Source: Brachybacterium sp. EE-P12
Lineage (GTDB): Bacteria; Actinomycetota; Actinomycetes; Actinomycetales; Dermabacteraceae
DNA length: 64,000 nucleotides
NCBI RefSeq assembly: GCF_003711805.1
Contig: NZ_QXCP01000004.1
Coordinates: 1 to 64,000 of the forward strand
Direction: 5' to 3'
Under the pieces are notes generated by a model that saw only the letters and a program-made list of their open reading frames with translations, was not told the origin of the DNA and did not search any database. Below, in pieces: positions 42,235-51,041 of the stretch (position 1 is its first letter; every line of letters starts with the position of its first letter). The translations under genes and the position numbers were made by a program.

Positions 42235-42256
42235 CGTTGCGCAACGCTTGCGCAAC
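42235..42256. promoter_or_regulatory. Tandem LacI-type operators
   Basis: CGTTGCGCAACG (42235-42246, perfect palindrome) is followed by a second TTGCGCAA at 42248-42255, one helical turn away (11 bp). TTGCGCAA with its central CG is typical of LacI-family operators. The sites lie between the divergent amidotransferase-like operon and the LacI gene and should control both. Confidence 0.72.
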
Positions 42257-42346
42257 ACCTGCTGCAGCTGACTCTAGGGCTGCGACGTACGGTTGGCAAC
42301 CCGATCCCGCGTACCCTGTCGGCGCAGCACCACTGGAAGGGGAGCC

Positions 42347-43345
42347 ATGTCGATCTCAGCGGTCGCCCGAGAAGCCGGCGTCTCGACCTCGACCGTCTCG
42401 CGCTTCCTGAAGGGGGAGCTGCGGGTCAGCCCCGAGACCGAGGCCCGTATCCGGACCGCGATGGGTTCCACGGGCTTCACAGCGCCCAGAAGCTCCGTGC
42501 GGCATGTCGCACTGATCATTCCGGAGCTGTCCAATCCCTACTTCGCGCAGCTGACGCAGGCGATCACAGACGCCGCTCACCACCGCGATATCGAGGTGTC
42601 CGTGCTCGTCTCCGACGGTCTTGAGGCACGTGAGCACAGGATGGTGTCCGCATGCGCTCAGAGCTCTCGCCGGGGAGCGGACGCGATCCTCTTCGTGTCG
42701 ATGACAGGCAGCGGTGCGCTCCTCTCGGAAGTGCCCGAGAACTTCCCCTTCGTCGTGATCGACGAGAAGCTCGACGGAGAGCTCGCCGAGGCTCGGCACT
42801 TCGTGGGAGCGGACAACTTCGAAGGGTCGTATCGGGCGACGACCTACCTGCTCAGCCAGGGGCACCGACGCATCGCGCACCTCGCCGGTCCCGAGCGCCT
42901 CGGATCGGCGCGGGACCGCCTCCGAGGGTATCTACGGGCGCTGCGGGACGCCGGCCTCGCGACTGATCCTCAGCTGGTTCTCGAAGGACCCTACTCGGAG
43001 TCGTTCGGGGCGAGCGCGCTCTCCCGCATCCTGCGACTGGATGATCCGCCGACTGCGGTGTTCGCTGCGAGCGACATCGTGGCGGTCGGGCTGTCCTCGG
43101 CCGCGCCGATGCACGGCATCAGCATCCCGGCCGAGCTCTCCCTCATCGGGTTCGACGGGATCGAGCAGGGGGCCTGGGTGACTCCGCAGCTGAGCAGCGT
43201 CGTCCAGCCGCTTGCCGAGATCGCCAAGCAGTCGCTCGACCTCCTCAGGACTGACGGTACGCAGACCGAGCCGACGGTTCGCCTCCTGCCGATGGAGCTC
43301 AAGATCGCGGGGTCGGTGGGTGCGAGCACGTCCTCACGAAGCTGA
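42347..43345 (+). CDS. LacI-family transcriptional regulator (kinase/lactonase operon)
   Basis: Repressor of 332 residues: SISAVAREAGVSTSTVSRFL is a textbook LacI helix-turn-helix, followed by the periplasmic-binding-like core (VALIIPELSNPYFAQLTQAI, RRIAHLAGPERLGSARDRLR, LSLIGFDGIEQGAW). I chose the ATG at 42347 because AAGGGGAG precedes it; an in-frame ATG at 42293 would add residues before the DNA-binding domain. Tandem TTGCGCAA sites upstream are its likely targets. Its 3' end overlaps the convergent M20 peptidase gene by 12 nt. Confidence 0.9.
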   Translation: MSISAVAREAGVSTSTVSRFLKGELRVSPETEARIRTAMGSTGFTAPRSSVRHVALIIPELSNPYFAQLTQAITDAAHHRDIEVSVLVSDGLEAREHRMVSACAQSSRRGADAILFVSMTGSGALLSEVPENFPFVVIDEKLDGELAEARHFVGADNFEGSYRATTYLLSQGHRRIAHLAGPERLGSARDRLRGYLRALRDAGLATDPQLVLEGPYSESFGASALSRILRLDDPPTAVFAASDIVAVGLSSAAPMHGISIPAELSLIGFDGIEQGAWVTPQLSSVVQPLAEIAKQSLDLLRTDGTQTEPTVRLLPMELKIAGSVGASTSSRS

Positions 43346-44401
43346 AAGCAGTACCTGCTCGAACAGCTCGGCGGCCCGCTGCAGCTGCGCGATCTCGAGA
43401 CGCTCGTCCGCGGAATGCATCTGTGCGGAGTCCCCAGGGCCCCAGACGACCAGAGGGACTTCTGGCCGGAACTGGTGGAGGACGGATCCGTCGGTGAAGT
43501 ACGTGACCGGTGAGGGGTCGACCTCGGCAGGCAGCGAGCGGACGAACGGCGAGTTCGGGTCTGTGCGCAGGGCGGCGAGGTCAAGAATCTCCTCGACCTC
43601 GTCGATCCCGCCGGTGCGACGCCAGTGTTCGACCAGTGGTCCGGAATCGGTGACTGTGCGTATGTCGACGGTCGCGGCGGCCCTTGCAGGAACGATGTTC
43701 GTCGCGTCCCCGCCGTGGAAGGTGCCGATCGACGCGGTCTCAGCGCCGAGCACCTCGTCCTGACGCAGCGGGGTGGTGGCCAGGGCCGGACCGAGCGCCG
43801 ATGCGAGGCGCATCACCGCGTTGACGCCGTGCTCCGGTGCCGAGCCATGAGCCGACCGGCCGTGCGCGACCAGCCTGAGCCAGGAGGCTCCTCGATGGGC
43901 GCAGCGCACCGAGAGGGACGTAGCTTCGGGCACGATGATCCCCGTCAGATGCAGATCGGCGACCGCGTCGCGGGTGCCCTGAGCGCCGAGGGATCCGATC
44001 TCCTCGTCGGCAGTCAGCAGCAGGTGTCCGCTGGCGCCGGCGCTCGAGGCCTTGAGAAGCGCACCGGTCGCGGCGGCGAGACCGCCTTTCATGTCGACGG
44101 AGCCGCGCCCGTGGAGGTAGCAGTCGTCGGCCTCGCCGCTGTACGGATCACGTGACCAGCTCGCCTCGGAGCCCACCGGGACGTTGTCGACATGGCACGC
44201 GAAAAGCGGGGCGGCGAGGTCCGGCCCGACGGAGATCGAGGTCCACGGATGGTCGTCTCCGCCAGTGGAGATTCGGGCGTCGGGGGCGCTGTCCAGCACC
44301 ACCTCGGTGATGAGTCGCTGGACCTTGCGCATGCCGTCGACGTCGGTTGACGTGCTCGGGATGCGGACGAGGTCCGTGGCGAGGGCGATGATGTCGCTCA
44401 C
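43334..44401 (-). CDS. M20-family metallopeptidase/deacylase (ArgE/DapE-like)
   Basis: Zinc hydrolase of 355 residues that removes an acyl or amino-acid group. Metal-binding motifs: FACHVDNVPV, LHGRGSVDMKGGLAA with the bridging Asp, LLLTADEEIGSLGAQG with the catalytic Glu-Glu pair, and a closing His near DSAQMHSADERLEI. The dimerisation lid starts at RGASWLRLVAHGRSAHGSAP. I chose GTG 44401, with GGAAGG 5 nt upstream; ATG 44455 in frame has no ribosome site. It is the distal gene on the strand of the second sugar ABC operon, 108 nt after the FAD enzyme. Confidence 0.85.
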   Translation of the reverse strand: MSDIIALATDLVRIPSTSTDVDGMRKVQRLITEVVLDSAPDARISTGGDDHPWTSISVGPDLAAPLFACHVDNVPVGSEASWSRDPYSGEADDCYLHGRGSVDMKGGLAAATGALLKASSAGASGHLLLTADEEIGSLGAQGTRDAVADLHLTGIIVPEATSLSVRCAHRGASWLRLVAHGRSAHGSAPEHGVNAVMRLASALGPALATTPLRQDEVLGAETASIGTFHGGDATNIVPARAAATVDIRTVTDSGPLVEHWRRTGGIDEVEEILDLAALRTDPNSPFVRSLPAEVDPSPVTYFTDGSVLHQFRPEVPLVVWGPGDSAQMHSADERLEIAQLQRAAELFEQVLLSAS

Positions 44402-44509
44402 AGGAGCCTTCCACAGGTTCGGTTCGGACGCGGCAAGCGGGTCTTCGCTCTGCACAGTAATCAGGTGGCAGGACCCGCGGGATCGAATCCGGTCGCGGAT
44501 GTGGCGGTC

Positions 44510-46738
44510 TCAGCCCCCGTACACCCGCACCCCCACCACCCGCGTCTCGGGCACCCCGTTGGTGTCCTCGACCACCAGTCGCAGCGCGTCCGTGGTGACC
44601 GGGGCGTCCAGGCGCAGCACCCGGCGCCGCTCGCGGTTGTCCTGCAGGGAGGCGAGGTGGTGCCAGGCCCCGTCGGCCCGGGTCTCGAGCCGGGCGTTGC
44701 GCACCAGGGTCGGCATGATGTCGTCGGGGGAGCGGTGGTGGTGGAGGTTGATGAGGTCCTCGTTGAGGTCGTCGTCGAAGAGCAGATCCACCTCGGTGAT
44801 CGTCTGCGGCTCCTCCCAGACGAGCTCGAGCACGGGCTGCGGGTCCTCTGCGGCCGCGGCCGAGATCCACATGTTCGGCCCGCCGTAGGGGCGGGCGTAT
44901 CCGCCGAGCGCACGGGCGGGGGCGAAGGCCGACGTCGGGCTGAGCAGGCGGAAGCAGATGCCCTCCCCGTGCAGGGTCTCCTTCCACTCCCGCCACTGCT
45001 CGGTGAACTCCTCCCCGCGCGGCAGCAGGCGCCGGTGCATGGTGACGGTGCCGGGCTCGGCGTGGTCGCCGCGATGGATCCGCAGCAGCGGGTTGCTGTG
45101 CAGCACCACGACGAGGTTCCGCGGCTCGGCGGGGGTGTGCGCGAGGGGCAGGCGCACCCAGGAGCGACCCCGCGGGACCACCACCCGCACCGTCTCCAGC
45201 TGCTCGTGGGGGAGGTAGTTCTGGGGCTTCGAGGTGGTGTGCAGCGCGGCGGAGAGCTCGGTGTCCTCGGCGGCGTCCACGAGCACCTCGAGCCCGTCGA
45301 TCCCGGGGTCGACGGGCAGAACGAGGCTGAGGTCCTTCTCGAGGATCTGCGCTCCCGTGCTGGTCGTCGAGGCCAGGCGGGTGCGGGTCGAGCTGGCGCG
45401 GGCGCTCGCCGACAGCGCGAGGTTCGCGGGGTCGGTGTCGGGGATCCCCAGCGTCGAGGCGTCGGCGCGCACCAGGGCACGCTGCAGCTGCGGGAGCTCC
45501 TCCTCGGCGAGGGCCCGGGGCGGCACGTCGAGGCGCTGGGTCAGGGCGGCGCCGATCCCGGCGGCCTCGCCGAGCACCGCGCAGGTCGCCATCACCCTCG
45601 TGCTGCCGAAGGCGACGTGGCTGGCGCTGATGTCCCGCCCGGCCATCCACAGGTTCGCCACGTCGCGGGAGTACAGGCAGCGCAGGGGGATGTGGTAGTT
45701 CCCGTCGGGGTGCCAGTGGCGCGAGCCGCGCTCGGAGGCGTACACCCCGCCGACGGGGTGGAGGTCGATGGACCAGCCGCCGAAGGCGACGCGGTCGGCG
45801 AACTCGGTCTGGCCGAGCACGTCGTGCTGGGTCAGGACATGATCGCCGACGAAGCGGCGGTACTCGCGCTTGCCCGGGACCGCCCCGATCCACTCCAGGG
45901 AGAGGTTCTCCGCGTCGAAGCGGCCGGAGTTCTTGATGTGGTCCCAGATGCCGTAGCAGACGGCCTGCAGCTCGTCGCGGATCCGCTCGTTGTCTCGCAC
46001 GACGTCGAGATCGCCGCCCCATTCGATCCACCAGTAGTCGCAGCCGTTCATCTCCTGGCGGATCACCCGGTTCTCGGGGATCGAGGTGGTGGAGATGTCG
46101 ATCGCGAAGGGCGGGGGCACGAAGCGCTGCGGATGGCCGACGTCCTTGGTGTAGAACAGGATCGTCGAGCCGAGCATGTCCTCTCCCGGCAGCTCCGGCG
46201 CCCAGGACTCGTCGAACTCGGAGCGGGGCTCGCTGCCGCGCCGCGAGGACGCGCCGGCCAGGTGGCCGACGAGCCCGTCGCCGCTGCAGTCGATGAACGT
46301 CCCGGCCTCGAAGCGGAGCCGACGCTCGGAGCCGCTCATCCACCCGGTCACCGAGCGCAGCGTGCGCTCGCCGTCCGGGCCGTCGGCCTCGACCTCGGTG
46401 ATGTCGGTGTTCAGGAACAGGGAGATGTTCTCCTCGGCCCGCACCTTCTCCAGCAGCAGCAGATCCCAGTAGTAGGGGTTCCCGTCGGGGTTGCGGTACT
46501 GGTTCTCCACGAACAGCTCGCCCATGATCCCGGTCTCGCGGGCGAACATGTGGATGCCGTGCGCGGTCGCTCCGCACACCCACACCCGCACCTCGCTGGA
46601 GGAGTTCCCGCCGAGCACGGGCCGGTTCTGGGCGAGGGCGACGCGGCGGCCCTGCCGGGCGGCGGCGATCGCCGCGCAGATCCCCGCGAGGCCGCCTCCC
46701 ACGACCATGATGTCGGTGCGGATGGTCTCTGTGCTCAT
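44510..46738 (-). CDS. FAD-dependent oxidoreductase with C-terminal beta domains
   Basis: A 742-residue enzyme. Residues 1-35 form the FAD fold (IMVVGGGLAGICAAIAAARQ), then QNRPVLGGNSSSEVRVWVCG, a signature of the FAD_oxidored family (PF12831), and FIDCSGDGLVGHLAG; the FAD part ends near RVMATCAVLGEAAGIGAALT (residue 400). The remaining 340 residues are beta-rich and end in a discoidin/F5-8C-like segment (LEVDLLFDDDLNED-like, DALRLVVEDTNGVPETRVVG), suggesting carbohydrate binding. Proteins of this layout are regularly linked to sugar importers. 7 nt separate it from the RpiR gene. The reaction is unknown; oxidation of a sugar is the simplest idea. Confidence 0.82.
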   Translation of the reverse strand: MSTETIRTDIMVVGGGLAGICAAIAAARQGRRVALAQNRPVLGGNSSSEVRVWVCGATAHGIHMFARETGIMGELFVENQYRNPDGNPYYWDLLLLEKVRAEENISLFLNTDITEVEADGPDGERTLRSVTGWMSGSERRLRFEAGTFIDCSGDGLVGHLAGASSRRGSEPRSEFDESWAPELPGEDMLGSTILFYTKDVGHPQRFVPPPFAIDISTTSIPENRVIRQEMNGCDYWWIEWGGDLDVVRDNERIRDELQAVCYGIWDHIKNSGRFDAENLSLEWIGAVPGKREYRRFVGDHVLTQHDVLGQTEFADRVAFGGWSIDLHPVGGVYASERGSRHWHPDGNYHIPLRCLYSRDVANLWMAGRDISASHVAFGSTRVMATCAVLGEAAGIGAALTQRLDVPPRALAEEELPQLQRALVRADASTLGIPDTDPANLALSASARASSTRTRLASTTSTGAQILEKDLSLVLPVDPGIDGLEVLVDAAEDTELSAALHTTSKPQNYLPHEQLETVRVVVPRGRSWVRLPLAHTPAEPRNLVVVLHSNPLLRIHRGDHAEPGTVTMHRRLLPRGEEFTEQWREWKETLHGEGICFRLLSPTSAFAPARALGGYARPYGGPNMWISAAAAEDPQPVLELVWEEPQTITEVDLLFDDDLNEDLINLHHHRSPDDIMPTLVRNARLETRADGAWHHLASLQDNRERRRVLRLDAPVTTDALRLVVEDTNGVPETRVVGVRVYGG

Positions 46739-46745
46739 CGAGCGG

Positions 46746-47669
46746 TCATCCCTTCGAGGTGGTGGGGCGGTGCGAGTCGGCGGGGCGGGGCGCTTGTCCG
46801 GGACCGGTCCCGAATGTCCCGTCGTCGACGTAGCGGGTGGTGGGGTCCGCGGAGCGCTTCTGCGCGACCAGCAGCCACAGGAAGCTGGTGGACAGGACGT
46901 CGCTGACGCGGCCGGCGTAGTACTGGGTCCAGACGGTGCCGTTGCGGACCCCGGTGTACAGGGCCAGCTCCGCCTCGGCGGCGATGGGGGAGTCCGCATC
47001 GCCGTGCAGGGCGATCGTGGCGGCGCCGGCCGCGGCCGCGTCCCGCAGGAACGAGACGGCCTCCTGGTCCCGGCCGGAGCGCCCCAGGACCACGACGGCG
47101 TCCTGCGCGGTGAGCGTGTGCGCGACCAGGCGCAGCGTGGTGTGCCCGGCCTCGTGGAACCAGGCCGCGACCCCGATGCGCATGAGCCGCATCTGCAGCT
47201 CGCGCAGCGCGATCGAATCGCCCCAGTCCCCGTACAGGTGCACCCGATCGGCCGCGGCGATCCGGGTCGCCGCCGCCTCGAAGAGCTCCACGTCCATCAG
47301 GTCGACCGCATCGCGCAGGGAGCGGGCGGCGGTGCCGGCGAGAGTGTCGAGCACGCGGCGGGGCGGGTCCTCGGGGGAGACGGCGCCGCCGATGTCCCGC
47401 TCCCAGCCGGACTGTCTCGTCCGGCCGTTGTCGAGCGCGATCGCGGAGCGCAGCGCGGGGAAGCCGTCGTAGCCGAGCCGCGTGGCGAGGCGGGAGACGG
47501 AGGCGGGGGAGGCCCCCGCGATCCGCGCGATCTGCGTGATCGAGATGCCGCCGGCGCGCAGCGGGTCCTCGAGCAGCGCCTCGGCGACGGCACGCATCGT
47601 GGGGTTCAGCCCGGGCAGGGCCTCGCGCAGCCTCTGGAGAGCGGAGGCCTCGGACGACGGCCGGGTCAT
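46746..47669 (-). CDS. MurR/RpiR-family transcriptional regulator (system 2)
   Basis: A 307-residue regulator with the RpiR helix-turn-helix at about residues 15-80 (GGISITQIARIAGASPASVS) and a C-terminal SIS domain that binds sugar phosphates or amino sugars (AADRVHLYGDWGDSIALREL, VVVLGRSGRDQEAVSFLRDA). The tail after residue 270 is Pro/Thr/Arg-rich. It lies inside the operon, overlapping the MalG stop by 4 nt, so it is co-expressed with the importer it probably controls. AGTTTGCA-type repeats near the operon promoter are possible targets. Confidence 0.88.
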   Translation of the reverse strand: MTRPSSEASALQRLREALPGLNPTMRAVAEALLEDPLRAGGISITQIARIAGASPASVSRLATRLGYDGFPALRSAIALDNGRTRQSGWERDIGGAVSPEDPPRRVLDTLAGTAARSLRDAVDLMDVELFEAAATRIAAADRVHLYGDWGDSIALRELQMRLMRIGVAAWFHEAGHTTLRLVAHTLTAQDAVVVLGRSGRDQEAVSFLRDAAAAGAATIALHGDADSPIAAEAELALYTGVRNGTVWTQYYAGRVSDVLSTSFLWLLVAQKRSADPTTRYVDDGTFGTGPGQAPRPADSHRPTTSKG

Positions 47670-48574
47670 TTCAGCGCGCTCTCGGTCATGGCGTGCACGA
47701 AGCGACGCTGGAAGACGAGGAACACCAGCAGGATCGGGAGGATCGAGAGGACCGCCGCGGCCATGGACAGGCCCGGCGCCATCGCCCCGGTCTCGTCCAC
47801 GAAGCTGGTCAGCCCCAGCGGCAGGGTGTACTTCTCCGGGTCGGAGAGGAACACCAGCGGCGTCTCGTAGTCGTTCCACGACCACACGAAGGTCAGGATC
47901 GCCAGCGCGCTGATCATCGGCATGGCGCTGGGGAGGTAGATCCGGGAGAAGATCCGGAACTCTCCGGCGCCGTCCAGGCGCGCGGCCTCCGCGAACTCCC
48001 GGGGCTGGGCGACGAAGTACTGACGCATCAGGAAGGTTCCCAGCACCGTGAACATGCCCGGCAGGATCAGGGCCCACAGCGTGTCGTACAGGCCCAGCTG
48101 CTGGAAGTAGACGAAGCGCGGCACCAGCAGCAGCTGCGCGGGGATCAGCGAAGTCGCGAGATATGCGATGAACACCGTGTTGCGCCCGCGGAAGGGGAGC
48201 GTCGCGAAGGCGTAGCCGGCGAGCGTGGCGGTGGCGAGCTCGCCGAGGACCCGCATCACGGCGACGAGGACCGAGTTGACGAAGGAGGGCAGGATCGAGG
48301 TCTCCCCGAACAGCACCTCGGTGTAGTTCTCCCAGCGGGCGTCCTCCGGGATCCACTGCATCGGCACCAGGAAGGCGTCGGCGTCGGGCTTCAGCGAGGT
48401 GGAGATCATCCACGCGAAGGGGAGCAGGAACACCAGAGCGAGCAGCCACAGTGGGACGCCCCAGGCCCAGCGGCGCAGCCGTCGGCGGCGGGTCTGCAGC
48501 GCCTGGCGCTGCGCGTAGCCGGTCGCGGCGGAGCCGCCGTCGGCGCTGAGGGGGTGTGCGGTCGTGTCAGTCAT
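47666..48574 (-). CDS. Carbohydrate ABC transporter permease, MalG type (system 2)
   Basis: A 302-residue permease with a basic N-terminal tail and six membrane segments. The EAA loop is REFAEAARLDGAGEFRIFSR and the end, RRFVHAMTESALK, follows the family pattern. It overlaps the MalF gene by 8 nt and the RpiR gene by 4 nt. As in system 1, no ATPase gene is present. Confidence 0.93.
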   Translation of the reverse strand: MTDTTAHPLSADGGSAATGYAQRQALQTRRRRLRRWAWGVPLWLLALVFLLPFAWMISTSLKPDADAFLVPMQWIPEDARWENYTEVLFGETSILPSFVNSVLVAVMRVLGELATATLAGYAFATLPFRGRNTVFIAYLATSLIPAQLLLVPRFVYFQQLGLYDTLWALILPGMFTVLGTFLMRQYFVAQPREFAEAARLDGAGEFRIFSRIYLPSAMPMISALAILTFVWSWNDYETPLVFLSDPEKYTLPLGLTSFVDETGAMAPGLSMAAAVLSILPILLVFLVFQRRFVHAMTESALK

Positions 48575-49532
48575 TGAGGGACCTCCCGCGCTGGGCGCGC
48601 CACATCAGCAGCATGATCGCGAAGATGCCGAGGAACGTCACCAGCCCCACCGCGGAGGCGTATCCGAAGCGGTAGAACTGGAAGCTGGTCTGGTACATGT
48701 AGAACGAGAGCGTGGTCGTGGAGTCGCCCGGCCCGCCGTTGGTGATCAGCGCGATCATCCCGAAGGTCTGCGAGATCCCGACGAACAGCGTCACCAGCAG
48801 GAAGACCGTGGTCGGCAGCAGGGACGGCCAGGTGATCGTGCGGAACATGCGCCAACGACCGGCCCCGTCGATCTGCGCGGCCTCGTACAGCTGCGCGGGC
48901 GCGTCCTGCAGGGCCGAGAGGTAGATGAGGTTCGCGTAGCCCGCCTGCGCCCACACGGTCACCAGCACCAGCGCCGGCAGCGCCCAGCGCGAGGAGGCGA
49001 ACCACTGCGGCAGGTCCTGGAGCCCGAACGAGCCCAGGAACTGGTTCACGAGCCCCGCCGACGGGTCCAGCAGCATCTGCCAGGTCATCCCGATCGCGAC
49101 GATGTTGACGATGTAGGGGACGAAGAACGCCGCCCGCAGCAGCCCTCGTGCCGGCAGGTCACGGTTCAGGGCGAGCGCGAGGCCGAGCCCGACCACGAGC
49201 GTGAGCGGCACCGCCGCGCCCGCGTACAGGATCGTCAGCCACGCCCCGTTCCAGAACGAGGGGTCCTTGAGGACGGCGACGAAGTTGTCGATCCCCACGA
49301 ACTCGATGCCGCCGAACCCGGAGACGAGGTCCCACTGGGTGAAGGACAGCAGGATCACCGAGACCAGCGGGATGAAGGTGAAGGCGAGCACGCCGAGCAG
49401 GTTCGGGGTGATGAACAGCCAGCCCACGATCGGGCGCGGATCGGCAGGGGAGCGGCCCGTGCGGCGTCGGCCGGTCGCGGGGCGATCGGTCGCGGTGCCG
49501 GCGTCAGCCTGCGGGGTGCGGGTGGTGGTCAT
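48567..49532 (-). CDS. Carbohydrate ABC transporter permease, MalF type (system 2)
   Basis: A 321-residue permease. The first 35 residues are Thr/Arg/Pro-rich and cytoplasmic. Family motifs are FITPNLLGVLAFTFIPLVSV, the EAA loop AQLYEAAQIDGAGRWRMFRT and FGMIALITNGGPGDSTTTLS with the MalF TxGGP signature. The ATG at 49532 lies 8 nt after the binding-protein stop. Confidence 0.93.
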   Translation of the reverse strand: MTTTRTPQADAGTATDRPATGRRRTGRSPADPRPIVGWLFITPNLLGVLAFTFIPLVSVILLSFTQWDLVSGFGGIEFVGIDNFVAVLKDPSFWNGAWLTILYAGAAVPLTLVVGLGLALALNRDLPARGLLRAAFFVPYIVNIVAIGMTWQMLLDPSAGLVNQFLGSFGLQDLPQWFASSRWALPALVLVTVWAQAGYANLIYLSALQDAPAQLYEAAQIDGAGRWRMFRTITWPSLLPTTVFLLVTLFVGISQTFGMIALITNGGPGDSTTTLSFYMYQTSFQFYRFGYASAVGLVTFLGIFAIMLLMWRAQRGRSLND

Positions 49533-49540
49533 GGCTGGCC

Positions 49541-50911
49541 TCACTGCTCCGCGAATCGGTCGATGAGCGCCTGGGTGTTGCGGTCCACGGTGCGGATCGC
49601 GCGCTCCGGGCTGCGTTCGAGCAGCCAGCACACGTCCCGCTGCTGCTCGTACTTCAGGGAGATCTCCGAGTAGGGGGTGAGCTCGGTGTCCAGGTGCAGC
49701 TCCGGCGGGCCGTCGAAGAGCGTGCGACGGAAGGACTCCACGTCGAAGAACTCCTCGGCGCCCTCGCCGAGGAGCCCGGCGAGGATCTCGTCCTCCTCGA
49801 CGTCGCTGATGATCGACATGTAGCCGGCCTTGAGCATGTCCCTGGCGCCCTCGAGCAGCCAGAACTTGCAGAACTCCCAGGCCCACTCCTGTTTCCTGCT
49901 CTTGGCGTTGATCTGGATGAAGGCGCCGTACTCGCCGGTGTTCCAGTCCTGCCCCTCGACGGTGGGGATCGGAGCGGCGGAGACGGAGAAGTCGTGCGGG
50001 TACCCCTCCTGGTCGTTGAGGAAGCGCAGGCTGTACGGGGCGGTCACCCAGGAGGCGAAGTCCTCGGCGATGAAGTTGTTCTGCTGGTAGGCCTCGACCT
50101 GACGGGCCAGCGCCTGCGACCACGGGTAGAGCACCCCGTCCCGGATCAGCGAGGCGGAGGTCTCGAAGTGCTCGAGGAACGCGGGATGGGAGAAGTTCGA
50201 GTCGCCCTGGTCGGTGAAGCGGTAGTCCGGCCCGATCGCGATCCGAGGCATGTCCGGCAGCGTGTAGCTGCCGTGGTGCCCGTCGCGGCTGAGCCGGTCC
50301 AGCACCTCGAGGTACTCCTGCCAGGTCCAGGACTCCGGCAGCTCCACGCCCGCCTCCTCGCGGAGCGTGTCGTTGAACAGGATGAAGTTCGGGGCCCGGG
50401 TGGTCGCGATCGCGGTGACCGTGTCCCCGTCGATCAGCGCCATGGGCTGGTCGGGATCGAGGAACCGGGCGAGCTCGGGCGTGGCGCGCACGCGGTCGCC
50501 GAGGTCGGCGGAGATGTCGGTGCCGCCGCGCATGGCGAGGTTCTCGACGCCGAAGGTGAAGAACACGTCGATGTCGACTCCGCCCTGCAGGGCGGTGTTG
50601 ACCTTGAGGTTCCCGCGATCGTCGTTGACGTACCGGGTGTAGCGCACCGGGATGTCCGGGTGCGCCTCCTGGAACCGGTCGATGAGGTCCTGCGGGCCGC
50701 TCTCCGGCGGCAGCCCGCTCCACACCTGGAGGGTGTCGGGGTCCGTGGCGGCGCCTCCGTCACCGCAGCCGGCGAGGGCCGTGGCGCCGACGGCGGCCGA
50801 GGCTCCGGCGAGACCCATGAGACCGCGTCGGGTGAGCGTGGGCTCGGCGGACCGGGGCGCGCGGGGACGCGGCGGACGGAGAGGGGGCGGAGGAGCGGAA
50901 CGGCTCTGCAT
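49541..50911 (-). CDS. Sugar ABC transporter substrate-binding lipoprotein (system 2)
   Basis: Family-1 solute-binding lipoprotein of 456 residues. A long Arg/Pro-rich lead (about 25 residues) comes before LTRRGLMGLAGASAAVGATA and the lipobox ALAGC, a twin-arginine type signal. The core includes LQVWSGLPPESGPQDLIDRF and VDIDVFFTFGVENLAMRGGT. I chose the ATG at 50911 (GAGGAT upstream). It is the first gene of a five- to six-gene operon with two permeases, an RpiR regulator, an FAD enzyme and possibly the M20 peptidase. Confidence 0.9.
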   Translation of the reverse strand: MQSRSAPPPPLRPPRPRAPRSAEPTLTRRGLMGLAGASAAVGATALAGCGDGGAATDPDTLQVWSGLPPESGPQDLIDRFQEAHPDIPVRYTRYVNDDRGNLKVNTALQGGVDIDVFFTFGVENLAMRGGTDISADLGDRVRATPELARFLDPDQPMALIDGDTVTAIATTRAPNFILFNDTLREEAGVELPESWTWQEYLEVLDRLSRDGHHGSYTLPDMPRIAIGPDYRFTDQGDSNFSHPAFLEHFETSASLIRDGVLYPWSQALARQVEAYQQNNFIAEDFASWVTAPYSLRFLNDQEGYPHDFSVSAAPIPTVEGQDWNTGEYGAFIQINAKSRKQEWAWEFCKFWLLEGARDMLKAGYMSIISDVEEDEILAGLLGEGAEEFFDVESFRRTLFDGPPELHLDTELTPYSEISLKYEQQRDVCWLLERSPERAIRTVDRNTQALIDRFAEQ

Positions 50912-50964
50912 GGGTGATCCTCGGACGCGGCGCTGCGTATCGGGTGTGCAAGACGTGGCGCACA

Positions 50965-50993
50965 AGATTTGCAGAGTTAGGAGCCAGCGTCAA
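50965..50993 (-). promoter_or_regulatory. Candidate promoter of sugar system 2
   Basis: Read on the minus strand, TTGACG (50993-50988), 17 nt, AAATCT (50970-50965) precedes the binding-protein ATG by about 53 nt. TGCAA and TTGCA half-sites (TGCAAGAC at 50947 and GATTTGCA at 50966) flank the start region and may be regulator sites. Confidence 0.5.
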
Positions 50994-51041
50994 GCAGTCG
51001 GCAAAAGATGTGCAGACGACGCCCCGTCGGCGCCGCCGCGT

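Noticed and set aside
44465..46906. Open frame of over 800 codons on the plus strand opposite the FAD oxidoreductase
   Set aside because: The minus-strand frame carries FAD motifs and a ribosome site; the plus-strand frame is His/Arg/Gly/Val-rich without any motif.
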